From contig NZ_BOOG01000025.1 in the NCBI RefSeq assembly GCF_016863115.1, positions 1 through 64,000 on the forward strand: DNA of 64,000 bases, given 5' to 3'. The notes under the pieces were generated by a model. The model was given only the letters and a program-made list of their open reading frames with translations. It was not told where the DNA came from and did no database searches. How positions within the stretch are numbered: position 1 is the stretch's first letter; the number at the start of each line of letters is the position of its first letter. This stretch comes from Sphaerimonospora thailandensis. GTDB lineage: Bacteria > Actinomycetota > Actinomycetes > Streptosporangiales > Streptosporangiaceae. Positions 6,238 through 14,398 of this stretch are shown here, piece after piece. Made by a program: the position numbers and the translations under genes.

Positions 6238-7464
6238 ATGAAGCACCTGCTCACCCAGTTCGAGAACAAGGCCCCTGAGATCGTTTTCGAATGGCACGAT
6301 GCTGAGACGCCCGCCAGGGGATGGGTGGTGATCAACTCGTTGCGGGGCGGCGCCGCGGGCGGCGGGACCCGGATGCGCCCCGGGCTCGACCGCGATGAGG
6401 TCGTGTCGCTGGCCAAGACGATGGAGATCAAGTTCACCGTGTCCGGGCCGCGGATCGGCGGCGCCAAGTCCGGCATCGACTTCGACCCGCGCGACCCCCG
6501 CAAGAACGACGTCCTGCGCCGCTGGTACACGGCGGTCACTCCGCTGCTGAAGACCTACTACGGCACCGGCGGCGACCTCAACGTGGACGAGATGCAGGAG
6601 GTCGTGCCCATCACCGAGAGCCTCGGGCTGTGGCATCCGCAGGAGGGTGTGGTCAGGGGTCACTTCGACGCGAGGGACCGAGAGCTCGTGGGGCGGGTCG
6701 GACAGCTCCGGCTGGGCGTGGCCAAGGTCGTGGCGGACCCGCGCCTCACCCCGGATCCGGCCGGCCGCCACTCGGTCGCGGACCTGATCACCGGGTGGGG
6801 CGTCGCGCAGTCGGTGCGGCACTACTACGCCGTCTACGGCGGGGACATCGCCGGTAAGCGGGTCATCGTGCAGGGCTGGGGCAACGTCGGCTCCGCTGCC
6901 GCCTATTACGCCGCCCAGTCGGGCGCGCGGGTGGTCGGCGTGATCGACCGTGACGGCGGCATCGTCAACCCGGCAGGGTACGGCTTCGACGAGATCCGCG
7001 AACTGTTCCTCGCCAAGGACGGCAACACGCTGCGCGCCGACGGCCTGGTGCCGTACGCCGAGATCGACGAGGCCATCTGGGACGTCGGAGCCGAGGTCTT
7101 CCTGCCCTGCGCGGCCTCCCGCCTGGTCACCCGGGACCAGGTGGACCGTATGACGACGCGGGGGCTCGAGGTCATCGCCTGCGGCGCCAACGTGCCGTTC
7201 GCCGATCCCGAGATCTTCTACGGGCAGACGTACGAGCACGCCGACAAGAGCGTCGCCGTCGTACCGGACTTCATCGCCAACTCCGGCATGGCCCGTACCT
7301 TCGCCCTCCTCATGCGGGACGGCGTCGAGATCACCGACCAGGCGATCTTCAGCGACATCTCGGCCACGATCGAGTCCGCCCTCAGGCGCTGCCATGAGAG
7401 TTCTCCGGCGCGCACGGGCGTGGCGAGCACCGCGTTCGAGATCGCCCTCGATCAGCTAGTCTGA
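6238..7464 (+). CDS. Glu/Leu/Phe/Val-family amino-acid dehydrogenase
   Basis: 408 residues from ATG; AGGAACAGGA lies upstream. The N-terminal substrate domain has RGGAAGGGTRMRPG, AKTMEIKF and the catalytic-lysine region GGAKSGIDFDP, then YYGTGGDLNVDEMQEVVPI. The C-terminal Rossmann domain has VIVQGWGNVGSAAAYY and later CGANVPF and PDFIANSGMARTF. The family oxidatively deaminates an amino acid with NAD(P)+ or runs in reverse to assimilate ammonium. The segment after GLWHPQEGVVRGHFDAR differs from ordinary glutamate dehydrogenases, and the first motif GGGTR is shared with Leu/Phe dehydrogenases, so the substrate cannot be fixed from sequence. Its stop overlaps the convergent ptsI stop by 9 bp. 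Confidence 0.85.
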   Translation: MKHLLTQFENKAPEIVFEWHDAETPARGWVVINSLRGGAAGGGTRMRPGLDRDEVVSLAKTMEIKFTVSGPRIGGAKSGIDFDPRDPRKNDVLRRWYTAVTPLLKTYYGTGGDLNVDEMQEVVPITESLGLWHPQEGVVRGHFDARDRELVGRVGQLRLGVAKVVADPRLTPDPAGRHSVADLITGWGVAQSVRHYYAVYGGDIAGKRVIVQGWGNVGSAAAYYAAQSGARVVGVIDRDGGIVNPAGYGFDEIRELFLAKDGNTLRADGLVPYAEIDEAIWDVGAEVFLPCAASRLVTRDQVDRMTTRGLEVIACGANVPFADPEIFYGQTYEHADKSVAVVPDFIANSGMARTFALLMRDGVEITDQAIFSDISATIESALRRCHESSPARTGVASTAFEIALDQLV

Positions 7465-9117
7465 CCCGCTCCGCGCAGAACGTCGCGCCTCGGCCGGATC
7501 GCCGGCCTCCAGGGCCGCTCCGGCCGCCGCCCGGCACTCCTCGAGCGTGTGCCGGGCCAGGGATTCCCGTACGGCGGGGATGCTGGGCGCCGACATGGAC
7601 AGGCTCGTCACGCCGAGGCCGACCAGGACGACGGCCAGGAGCGGGTCGGCCGCGGCCTCTCCGCACACTCCGACGGGTTTGCCCGCCCGCTCGCCGGCCG
7701 CGGCGCACTCGGCGACCAGCCGCAGCAGCGCGGGCTGCCACGGGTCGAGCAGGTCGGCCAGGTCACCGTGCTGACGGTCCGCCGCGCAGGTGTACTGGCT
7801 GAGGTCGTTGGTGCCGATGCTGAGGAAGCCGAGCTCGGCCAGCAGGCGGGACGCCTGGAGCGCGGCCGCCGGCACCTCGACCATCGCGCCGACGTCGGTG
7901 ATCCCTCTGGCCCCGGCCTTGCGGGCGAAGGCGGCCGCTTCGGCCGCCGTGGTCACCATGGGGGCCATCACCCATGGTCGTACGCCGGTGGAGCGGGCGG
8001 CCGCGACGATCGCGTCGAGTTGGGTGTCGAGCACACCGGGGCGCAGGCGGTCGACCCGCAGTCCGCGGATGCCGAGCGCGGGGTTGATCTCCTCGGGCAG
8101 GTTGAGGAACGGCAGTGGCTTGTCTGTGCCGGCGTCCAGGGTGCGTACGATCACCCGGCCGCCGGGGAGGGCCCGGAAGACCGCCTCGTAGGCGGCGATC
8201 TGCTCGTCCAGGCCGGGTGCCTCGCGCCGGTCGAGGAAGAGGAACTCGGTACGGAACAGTCCGACGCCCTCAGCGGAGAAACCGGACTCCAGATCGGCGG
8301 CGGAGCCGATGTTGAGCAGCAGCTTCACCGGGTGGCCGTCGGCGGTGCGGCCCGGTCCGCCGCTCGCCCGCAGGCGGTCGCGCTCACGGGCCGCGCGCTG
8401 TCGGATCGCGGCGGCCTCGTCCTGGCCGACGCCCGTGCGGATTTCGCCGAGTGCGCCGTCCACGGCGACGGCCTCGCCGTCGTCGAGCATGGCCGCGCCG
8501 GGGCAGGCGACCACGGCGGGCAGTCCCCGGGCGCGGGCGAGGATGGCGGTGTGGCTGGTCGGCCCGCCCTTCTCCGTGACCAGTGCGAGCACCGCCTCCG
8601 GGTCGAGCGTGGCGGTGTCGGCGGGGGAGAGGTCCTCGGCCACCAGCACGAAGGGGTGTCCCGGGTCGGGCACGCCCGGCATGGGCAGGCCGAGCGCGGC
8701 GGCGACCGCGCGGTTTCCGATGTCGTCGAGGTCGGCGGCGCGTTCGGCGAAGTAGCCGCCCGCCGCGAGCAGCGCCCGGCGGTGGTGGGCGCAGGCGGCG
8801 GCGATGGCGTGGGCCGCGTCCATCCCGGCGCCGGTGTTCTCCTCGACCGAGTCGCGCAGGCCGGGGTCGGCGGCGATCAGCGACTGCGCTTCCAGGATCT
8901 CCCGGGCGGTGGGCTCGGCCGCTTTCGCGGCGAGCGCGGTGAGGGTGTCGGAGGTCTCCCGCAGCGCGTGTTCGGCCTTCTCGAGTTCCGCGGCGCGGTC
9001 GTCCGGCGGGACGACGGTGGGATCGGGAAGCCTGATCAGGCCCGCCATCCGGCGCACCGGGCCCGCCGTGGAACCGGGGCTGACGCCGAGCCCGCGCAGC
9101 GTACGGCGCTCGCTCAT
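7456..9117 (-). CDS. ptsI: PTS Enzyme I (phosphoenolpyruvate-protein phosphotransferase)
   Basis: 553 residues, normal length. ATG 9117 is 7 bp after the ptsH stop. The N-terminal domain carries GGPTSHTAILARARG with the phospho-accepting His at residue 189, the same position as in E. coli. The PEP-binding barrel shows LLLNIGS, GVGLFRTEFLFL, VIVRTLDAGTDKPL, GIRGLR, FLSIGTNDLSQY and the Cys-containing PVGVCGEAAADP. Enzyme I takes phosphate from PEP and passes it to HPr His15. It is the last gene of a minus-strand PTS operon that also encodes HPr and the sugar-specific components, so the operon can supply its own phosphorelay. Cytosolic. Confidence 0.96.
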   Translation of the reverse strand: MSERRTLRGLGVSPGSTAGPVRRMAGLIRLPDPTVVPPDDRAAELEKAEHALRETSDTLTALAAKAAEPTAREILEAQSLIAADPGLRDSVEENTGAGMDAAHAIAAACAHHRRALLAAGGYFAERAADLDDIGNRAVAAALGLPMPGVPDPGHPFVLVAEDLSPADTATLDPEAVLALVTEKGGPTSHTAILARARGLPAVVACPGAAMLDDGEAVAVDGALGEIRTGVGQDEAAAIRQRAARERDRLRASGGPGRTADGHPVKLLLNIGSAADLESGFSAEGVGLFRTEFLFLDRREAPGLDEQIAAYEAVFRALPGGRVIVRTLDAGTDKPLPFLNLPEEINPALGIRGLRVDRLRPGVLDTQLDAIVAAARSTGVRPWVMAPMVTTAAEAAAFARKAGARGITDVGAMVEVPAAALQASRLLAELGFLSIGTNDLSQYTCAADRQHGDLADLLDPWQPALLRLVAECAAAGERAGKPVGVCGEAAADPLLAVVLVGLGVTSLSMSAPSIPAVRESLARHTLEECRAAAGAALEAGDPAEARRSARSGSD

Positions 9118-9124
9118 CGGGATC

Positions 9125-9394
9125 TCATCCTGCGTCGAGGTCGCGGGAGAGGAGATCGGCGAGGGCGTCGAGCGCGGCGTCGGCGCCGGGGCCGTCCGCG
9201 TCGAGGGTGACCCGCGTGCCCTGCGTGGCGCCGAGGGCCAGCACGGCCAGGATGCTGTTCGCCGGGACGGGTTCGCCGTCGCCGACCCGGATGCGTACCG
9301 GTGTCGTCTGACGTGCCGCGGCCTCAACGAAGATCTTCGCGGGCCGGGCGTGCAGGCCCGTGCGGGAGGCGATGACCACTGTCCTCTCCGGCAT
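9125..9394 (-). CDS. ptsH: HPr phosphocarrier protein
   Basis: 89 residues, full length. SRTGLHARPA places the phospho-accepting histidine exactly at residue 15. A serine (VPANSILAVLALG) lies near the position of the Ser46 regulatory site of Firmicute HPr, but no HPr kinase is seen here and actinobacteria use it little. GAAAGG lies upstream of the ATG. HPr shuttles phosphate from Enzyme I (next gene) to EIIA (three genes upstream in the operon). Confidence 0.96.
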   Translation of the reverse strand: MPERTVVIASRTGLHARPAKIFVEAAARQTTPVRIRVGDGEPVPANSILAVLALGATQGTRVTLDADGPGADAALDALADLLSRDLDAG

Positions 9395-9439
9395 GGTCGT
9401 GGACCTTTCTGTGGGGGAGTGCGGGGGGGCGATGGGGGG

Positions 9440-10486
9440 TCAGGGTTCGACGGTGACTTTGATGGCGGCGCCGCGGCTGACGATGTCGATGCCGTCGAGG
9501 ACCTCGGCGAGCGGGAGCCGGTGTGTGATCAGGTCGGCGACCGGCACGGACCCGTCGGCGATCAGTTCGAGGGCGCGGGCGTTGTGCGCCGGGCTCGAGC
9601 CGTTCGCCCCGACGATGGTCAACTCCCGGTAGTGCACGAGATTGGAGTCGCAGGCGATGATCGGGTCGTCCTTGGGCAGCCCCCCGAAGAAGCTGATCCG
9701 TCCCTGGCGGGCCGCGATCCGCAGCGCCTGTTCCTGGGCTGCCTTCGAGGCAGCGGCGGTGATCACTACGTCGGTGCCGCGGCCCTCGGTCAGTTTGAGC
9801 ACCTGTTCGGTGATGTCGGCGCCGTGTACAGTGTTGTCGCCATGCACGGTGGCGTCCGGCCGTACCCGTTCGGCGGCCAGCGCCAGCCGGTCGGCGTTGA
9901 TGTCGGCCAGGAACACCCGGGCCGCCCCGCGTGAGCGGGCCAGCCGTACGTGCAGGCAGCCGATCGGGCCGGAGCCGATGACCAGGACGTCGTCGCCGGT
10001 GCCGACCCGGGCCAGTTCCTGCCCGTTGAGGACGCAGGCGAGCGGCTCGGCGACCGATGCCTCGGCGAAGCCGACCCCGTCCGGAATGCGGTTGAGGCCG
10101 CCGACGGCCAGGACCTTGGCCGGGACGACCATGTATTCGGCGAAGCCGCCGTCGTAGTGGTAGCCCATCGACTCCTGCGCCGGGCAGACCGTCATCCGGC
10201 CGCGGCGGCACTCCGCGCAGGTCCCGCACGGGATGGCCGCGATGACCTGGACCCGGTCACCGGGCGACCAGGTCGGCACGTCGGTCTCGACGACCTCCCC
10301 GGCGATCTCGTGGCCCATCACCCGGGGCGGCCTGATGTGGTGGTGCCCATGCTTGAGGATCTTGGCGTCGGTGCCGCAGGTGGAGCAGTTCCGTACGCGG
10401 ATCTTGACCTCGCCGGGGCCCGCCACGGGTTCGGGCGCGTCCTCGATGCGGATGTCTCCGGGGGCGTGGAACCGGGCGACCTTCAT
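9440..10486 (-). CDS. Zinc-dependent medium-chain alcohol/polyol(-phosphate) dehydrogenase
   Basis: 348 residues. The start ATG 10486 overlaps the EIIA stop in ATGA. Zinc-dependent MDR features: catalytic ligands Cys37 (NCSTCGTD) and His59-Glu60 (GHE), structural-zinc cysteines at 87, 90, 93 and 101 (CGTCAECRRGRMTVC), and the NAD-binding VLVIGSGPIG. Close in layout to sorbitol, galactitol-1-phosphate and L-threonine dehydrogenases. Inside a mannitol-type PTS operon it most likely oxidises the imported hexitol phosphate to a ketose phosphate, the job that MtlD (an unrelated dehydrogenase family) does in classical mannitol operons. No mtlD-like gene is present. The exact polyol is not determined. 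Confidence 0.85.
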   Translation of the reverse strand: MKVARFHAPGDIRIEDAPEPVAGPGEVKIRVRNCSTCGTDAKILKHGHHHIRPPRVMGHEIAGEVVETDVPTWSPGDRVQVIAAIPCGTCAECRRGRMTVCPAQESMGYHYDGGFAEYMVVPAKVLAVGGLNRIPDGVGFAEASVAEPLACVLNGQELARVGTGDDVLVIGSGPIGCLHVRLARSRGAARVFLADINADRLALAAERVRPDATVHGDNTVHGADITEQVLKLTEGRGTDVVITAAASKAAQEQALRIAARQGRISFFGGLPKDDPIIACDSNLVHYRELTIVGANGSSPAHNARALELIADGSVPVADLITHRLPLAEVLDGIDIVSRGAAIKVTVEP

Positions 10487-10941
10487 CCGGCGGTCTCCTC
10501 TTGTGTCGGGTGCAGCAGGCGGACGACGTCCTCCACCCGGGTGGCCTCCCGCAGGGCGTGGACGCGTTCCGGGTCGAGCAGGATCTGGGCCAGCTCGGCG
10601 AGCAGCCGTACGTGGCCGTCCCCGCGGGCGGCGATGCCGACGCACACGGTGACCTTCTCGCCGTCCCAGTCGACGCCGTCGGGAAAGCGCAGGACGCAGA
10701 TCGCGTCGTGGTGGACCGCGTCCTTGCCGGCGAGGGTGCCGTGCGGGATCGCGACGCCCTCCCCGACATAGGTGGAGATCGAGCGCTCACGCTCGATCAT
10801 CGTGTCGACGTACGGCTCGGCGACGGCGCCGACCGCGACGAGGGCCCGGCCGCACTGGCGGATCGCGTCGTCGCGGCCCACCGCCGAGGCGGTGAGCCGG
10901 ACGGCGCGGGGGTCGAGCGGGAGCGGTGCCGCCTCAGGCAT
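10483..10941 (-). CDS. mtlF: PTS EIIA component, mannitol/fructose class
   Basis: 152 residues. Phospho-accepting His67 in GVAIPHGTL; other family blocks are STYVGEG, VLRFPDGVDWDGEKVTVCVGIAARGDGHVRLLAELAQIL. This matches the EIIA of mannitol permeases (MtlF or the A domain of E. coli MtlA). It receives phosphate from HPr and passes it to EIIB. Its start overlaps the EIIB stop by 8 bp and its stop overlaps the dehydrogenase start by 4 bp. Confidence 0.92.
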   Translation of the reverse strand: MPEAAPLPLDPRAVRLTASAVGRDDAIRQCGRALVAVGAVAEPYVDTMIERERSISTYVGEGVAIPHGTLAGKDAVHHDAICVLRFPDGVDWDGEKVTVCVGIAARGDGHVRLLAELAQILLDPERVHALREATRVEDVVRLLHPTQEETAG

Positions 10942-11242
10942 TCACGGTCCCGCCGTTCTTGATCGTGGCGACGAGCGCGGTGACCGCCGGGTCGCCGATG
11001 AAGATCCTGATGGGGATGAGCACGGTGCCGGGGGCGGTCTGCCTCGCTCGGTCGGCGAGTCCGGCGTGGCATACCACGACGTCGGCGTCGGAGGGGATGG
11101 AGTTGACCGGGGTGTGCTCGACCTCGATCCCCAGCCCCTTGAGCTGCTTGCGCAACTGGCTGGCCAGCATCACGCTGCTGCCCATTCCGGCGTCGCAGGC
11201 CACGATGATCTTGCGGATGTCCTTGCTCTCGATGCCGGCCAT
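10934..11242 (-). CDS. PTS EIIB component, mannitol class
   Basis: 102 residues from ATG 11242, a stand-alone B domain. The phospho-accepting cysteine is Cys16 in IVACDAGMGSSVMLAS, essentially the motif of the E. coli MtlA B domain. It then has a short Rossmann-like fold ending in PAVTALVATIKNGG. EIIB is phosphorylated by EIIA and phosphorylates the sugar carried by EIIC. The start lies 5 bp after the EIIC stop. In E. coli A, B and C are fused; here all three are separate genes. Confidence 0.93.
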   Translation of the reverse strand: MAGIESKDIRKIIVACDAGMGSSVMLASQLRKQLKGLGIEVEHTPVNSIPSDADVVVCHAGLADRARQTAPGTVLIPIRIFIGDPAVTALVATIKNGGTVNA

Positions 11243-11247
11243 GTCGG

Positions 11248-12345
11248 TCAGGCCTCCTGGGTGGCGGACGTGGTGATGTCGGCTTCGGGTTGCTCCTTGC
11301 CCGCCGCCCGGCCGAAGCCCAGCAGTGCGGAGGCGACGGCGAAAGAGACGGCCGTGGCGACGAGGACGCCGGCCAGCATGCCGAACCAGCCGCCCTTGGG
11401 GGTGACCGCGAAGTAGGCGAAGATGCTGCCGGGCGACGGGGTGGCGACCAGTCCGGCGCCGGTGATCATGAAGGTGAAGATGCCGGCCGCGCCACCGGCC
11501 ATCGCCGCGAGAATGAGCCGCGGCTTCATCAGCACGTACGGGAAGTAGATCTCGTGGATGCCGCCGAGGAAATGGATGATCATGGCGGCGGGGGCGGAGG
11601 GACGCAGCGAGCGGGGGCCGAAGAACAGGTAGGCCAGGAGGAGGCCGAGGCCGGGGCCGGGGTTGGACTCCAGCATGAACAGGATCGACTTGCCGTCCTT
11701 GACCGCCTCCGCGACGCCGAGCGGACCGAGCACGCCGTGGTTGATCGCGTTGTTGAGGAACAGCACCTTGGCCGGCTCGATCAGCACCGAGGCCAGCGGA
11801 AGCAGGCTGTGGTTGATCAGCCAGCCGACCGCGTCGCCGGCGGCCTCGGTGACCACTTTCACGACCGGCCCGATGCCCCACGCGCCGAGGACGGCCATCG
11901 CGCCGCCGACGATCCCGGCGCTGAAGTTGTCCACCAGCATCTCGAAGCCGGCCCTGGTCCGCTGCTGGGTGAACCCGTCGACGAGCTTGATCACGAAGGC
12001 GGCGAGCGGTCCGATGATCATCGCGCCGAGGAACATGGGGATGTCGGAGCCGACGATCACGCCCATGGTGGCGACCGCGCCGACCACCGCGCCGCGCTGA
12101 CCGTGGACCATCCGGCCGCCGGTGTAGCCGATCAGCACCGGCAGCAGGACGGTGATCATCGGGCCGACGAGTTCGGCGAGGGACTCGTTGGGCAGCCAGC
12201 CGGTGGGGATGAACAGCGCGGTGATCAGACCCCAGGCGATGAACGCGCCGATGTTCGGCATGATCATCCCGGCGAGGTGGCCGCCGATGCGCTGAATGGT
12301 GGCCTTGACTCCGGTGCCGTAGACCGTGGGGGTGTAGTTGGCCAT
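11248..12345 (-). CDS. mtlA: PTS EIIC component, mannitol class (membrane channel)
   Basis: 365 residues; GGAG lies upstream of the ATG. It follows the E. coli MtlA C domain closely: MIMPNIGAFIAWGLITALFI, GWLPNESLAELVGPMI, LIGYTGG, the GxxE-type substrate motif region HFLGGIHEIYFPYVLMKPRL, FLNNAINHGVLGPLG, and TPSPGSI. At least six hydrophobic segments are visible. It binds the hexitol outside and moves it in with phosphorylation by EIIB. The B domain is absent after residue 350, where E. coli MtlA continues. The level of identity to MtlA favours mannitol or a close hexitol. Confidence 0.94.
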   Translation of the reverse strand: MANYTPTVYGTGVKATIQRIGGHLAGMIMPNIGAFIAWGLITALFIPTGWLPNESLAELVGPMITVLLPVLIGYTGGRMVHGQRGAVVGAVATMGVIVGSDIPMFLGAMIIGPLAAFVIKLVDGFTQQRTRAGFEMLVDNFSAGIVGGAMAVLGAWGIGPVVKVVTEAAGDAVGWLINHSLLPLASVLIEPAKVLFLNNAINHGVLGPLGVAEAVKDGKSILFMLESNPGPGLGLLLAYLFFGPRSLRPSAPAAMIIHFLGGIHEIYFPYVLMKPRLILAAMAGGAAGIFTFMITGAGLVATPSPGSIFAYFAVTPKGGWFGMLAGVLVATAVSFAVASALLGFGRAAGKEQPEADITTSATQEA

Positions 12346-12394
12346 GGGTTGTGCTCCTTCCGAAGGGGGTGGGGGGTTCCGCTTCGGTTCCTCG

Positions 12395-13339
12395 TCACCG
12401 GTCCGCGGATCTCAGCGGGCGTTCTGGATCGGGCCTGCCGACGCCTACCAGGTCGCGCCGGATGTCCTTGGGGTCCGGCATCCGGCTGCCGGGCAGTGCG
12501 ACGGCGGCGGTCCCCCAGGCCAGCGCCTCGACCAGGGCCGCCTCACCCCTGGCTCCGGCCGCGAGGAAACCGGCCAGCATCGCGTCGCCCGCGCCGACCG
12601 TGCTGCGCGGCTCGGCCACCGGGCATTCGCCGTACCAGGTCCCGCCGTCCTGCACGAGCACCGCGCCGTCCGGGCCGATGCTGGCCAGCACCGTCGCCGC
12701 GCCCAGCGCGCGCAGCTTCTCGGCCGCCTCGATCACGTCGCCCAGACAGGTGAGCGCCATCCCCGTCGCCTCCGCGAGCTCCTCGCGGTTGGGCTTGATC
12801 AGCGCGGGGCCGGCGGCCGTGGCGATCGGTAGCGCCGGGCCGCTGGTGTCCACGGCCACGTTCATGCCCGCGTCGGCGAATCTGCGGCAGAGCCCGGCGT
12901 ACACGTCGACGGGCACCCCCGGCGGCAGGCTGCCGGAGGCGACCACCCAGTCGGCCGCGTGCGCGGTGTCGAGGATGGCCTCGGCCACGGCCTCCAACTC
13001 GGCTGCCGACATCGCGGTGCCCGGCTCGTTGATCTTCGTGACCGTGCCGTCGGGCTCGGCCAGCGTGACGTTGGACCGGGTCGCCCCGGCGATGGGGACT
13101 GTGATCATGTCGATGCCCTCGCGGGACAGCAGGTCCACGAGCTGCCGGCCCTCGTGGCCGCCGTACGGGACGACCGCGCAGGACTCGACCCGGTTGGCGA
13201 GCAGCGCGCGGGACACGTTGACGCCCTTCCCGCCGGGGTCGAGGCGTGCCGCCGCGGCGCGGATGACGGCGCCGCGGTCCAGCGCGGCGATCTCGATCGT
13301 GCGATCCAGGCTGGGGTTGAGGGTGAGAGTGAGGATCAT
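12395..13339 (-). CDS. PfkB-family sugar-phosphate kinase (1-phosphofructokinase/LacC type)
   Basis: 314 residues. ATG 13339 overlaps the DeoR stop in ATGA. Family motifs are TLNPSLDRT at the N-terminus, LDPGGKGVNVSRAL, GSLPPG, IKPNREEL and the anion-hole/catalytic STVGAGDAM (Asp252). The family phosphorylates fructose-1-phosphate, tagatose-6-phosphate or fructose-6-phosphate. In this operon the ketose phosphate made by the dehydrogenase is the expected substrate, giving a ketose bisphosphate for aldolase. If mannitol is the sugar this would be fructose-6-phosphate. A 49-bp gap separates it from EIIC. Confidence 0.88.
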   Translation of the reverse strand: MILTLTLNPSLDRTIEIAALDRGAVIRAAAARLDPGGKGVNVSRALLANRVESCAVVPYGGHEGRQLVDLLSREGIDMITVPIAGATRSNVTLAEPDGTVTKINEPGTAMSAAELEAVAEAILDTAHAADWVVASGSLPPGVPVDVYAGLCRRFADAGMNVAVDTSGPALPIATAAGPALIKPNREELAEATGMALTCLGDVIEAAEKLRALGAATVLASIGPDGAVLVQDGGTWYGECPVAEPRSTVGAGDAMLAGFLAAGARGEAALVEALAWGTAAVALPGSRMPDPKDIRRDLVGVGRPDPERPLRSADR

Positions 13340-14097
13340 GCGCGTACCACCTCCGGCCCGGCGGCGGCGATGTCGGCCGCGACCGCGGGGTCCAGCCCGG
13401 AGTCGGTGACGATCATGTCGATCTCGGTGAGCGCGGCGAACCTGGCGAGGTACACACCGGAGAACTTGGTGTGGTCGGCCAGCACCACGCTGCGCTCGGC
13501 CGCGCCGATCATCGCACGCTTGATCGCGGCCTCGGCCGGGTCGGGGGTCGTCAGCCCCTTGCCCACCGAGCACCCGTTGGTGCCCATGAACGCGACGTCG
13601 ACGTGCAGATCCTCCAGCGGGCGCAGCGCCCAGTCATCGACCGTGGCGAGAGTGCGGCCGCGCACCCGCCCACCCAGCATGATCACAGTGAGGTTGGCCC
13701 TGGTCGCGAGCATCGTCGCGAGCGGCGGCGCGTTGACGATGACGGTGAGCTCACGGTCGCCGGGCAGTGCCCGGGCCAGACGGCCGGTCGTCGAGCCCGC
13801 GTCGATGACGATCGCGCCGTCTTCCGGCAGTTCGGCCAGGGCCGCCTTGGCGATGCGCTCCTTCTCCTCGGTCATGACCTCGTCCCTGGCGGCGAGGGCG
13901 GGTTCGAAGCCGAGCCGCTCGACCGGGATGGCGCCGCCGTGTACGCGTCGCAGCACGCCGGCCCGCTCCAGGACGGTCAGGTCGCGGCGGATGGTCTCCG
14001 TGGTCACGGCGAACTCCTCCGCCAGCTTCACCACATCCACCCGTCCTGCGGCGCGCGCGCGGCCCAGGATCTCCTGCTGCCGCTCCTCCGCGTACAT
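13336..14097 (-). CDS. DeoR/GlpR-family transcriptional regulator of the PTS operon
   Basis: 253 residues. Residues 1-58 are the DeoR winged helix (ERQQEILGRARAAGRVDVVKLAEEFAVTTETIRRDL with the family pattern T-x-x-T-I-R-R-D-L, then GVLRRVHGGA). Residues about 75-235 are the sugar-phosphate-sensing isomerase-like domain (DGAIVIDAGSTTGRLA, VNAPPLATML, LGGRVR, GTNGCSVGKGLTTPD, SVVLADHTKF). It is the first gene of the operon it presumably controls, with effector a phosphorylated sugar. The upstream region carries paired AACAAAG sites over the promoter. Confidence 0.93.
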   Translation of the reverse strand: MYAEERQQEILGRARAAGRVDVVKLAEEFAVTTETIRRDLTVLERAGVLRRVHGGAIPVERLGFEPALAARDEVMTEEKERIAKAALAELPEDGAIVIDAGSTTGRLARALPGDRELTVIVNAPPLATMLATRANLTVIMLGGRVRGRTLATVDDWALRPLEDLHVDVAFMGTNGCSVGKGLTTPDPAEAAIKRAMIGAAERSVVLADHTKFSGVYLARFAALTEIDMIVTDSGLDPAVAADIAAAGPEVVRA

Positions 14098-14133
14098 GAT
14101 GTTGGTTCACCACCGTCTATCGTGTTGTTTCTC

Positions 14134-14165
14134 CTTTGTTTATACGCATCTTTGTTGGAAGTCAA
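14134..14165 (-). promoter_or_regulatory. Promoter with DeoR-type direct-repeat operator for the PTS operon
   Basis: On the minus strand a -35 TTGACT (14160-14165) and, after 17 nt, a -10 TAAACA (14137-14142). Two identical AACAAAG repeats (14150-14156 and 14134-14140) have a 16-bp period and cover the spacer and -10. DeoR-family regulators commonly bind direct repeats rich in CAAA. A third related sequence, GAAACAACA, follows at about 14122-14130. Repression by blocking RNA polymerase is the natural reading. Confidence 0.6.
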
Positions 14166-14189
14166 CGGGTGGCGGCCCAACCCCGTCTC

Positions 14190-14345
14190 GTGATCTTGCA
14201 CTTTCTTGCAAACAACCATCCTGACCTGCGCGATTCCCATCGGTGATCTTGCAGATAGCTCAGAGCGCATATCTGCGAGAAACTGCAAGGTCGCGAACGT
14301 GAAATGCCTGGTCAAGGCTCGACGTGCGAGTATTCACAAGATCAC
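14190..14345. repeat. Nested dyad of GATCTTGCA-type repeats
   Basis: GTGATCTTGCA occurs at 14190-14200 and again at 14243-14253; TGCAAGGTCGC (inverse, one mismatch in the core) at 14284-14294; CAAGATCAC (exact inverse) at 14337-14345. The two left copies are 53 bp apart and so, nearly, are the two right ones, giving symmetry about 14268. Inside lies a hairpin CTTGCAGATA (14248-14257) / TATCTGCGAG (14270-14279). The stretch is less GC-rich than its surroundings and lies between the DeoR promoter and the APH-like gene. Confidence 0.5.
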
Positions 14346-14398
14346 GGGCTTGGAGGGGGTGGAGCGTGTGATCGCGGGACAGGATCTAGTGTGAGTGT

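Noticed and set aside
4765..7395. Minus-strand open frame of 876 codons
   Set aside because: It lies antisense to the SpoIIE phosphatase and the dehydrogenase, has the composition of a GC-rich shadow frame (long runs of Arg, Gly, His, Gln) and no domain.
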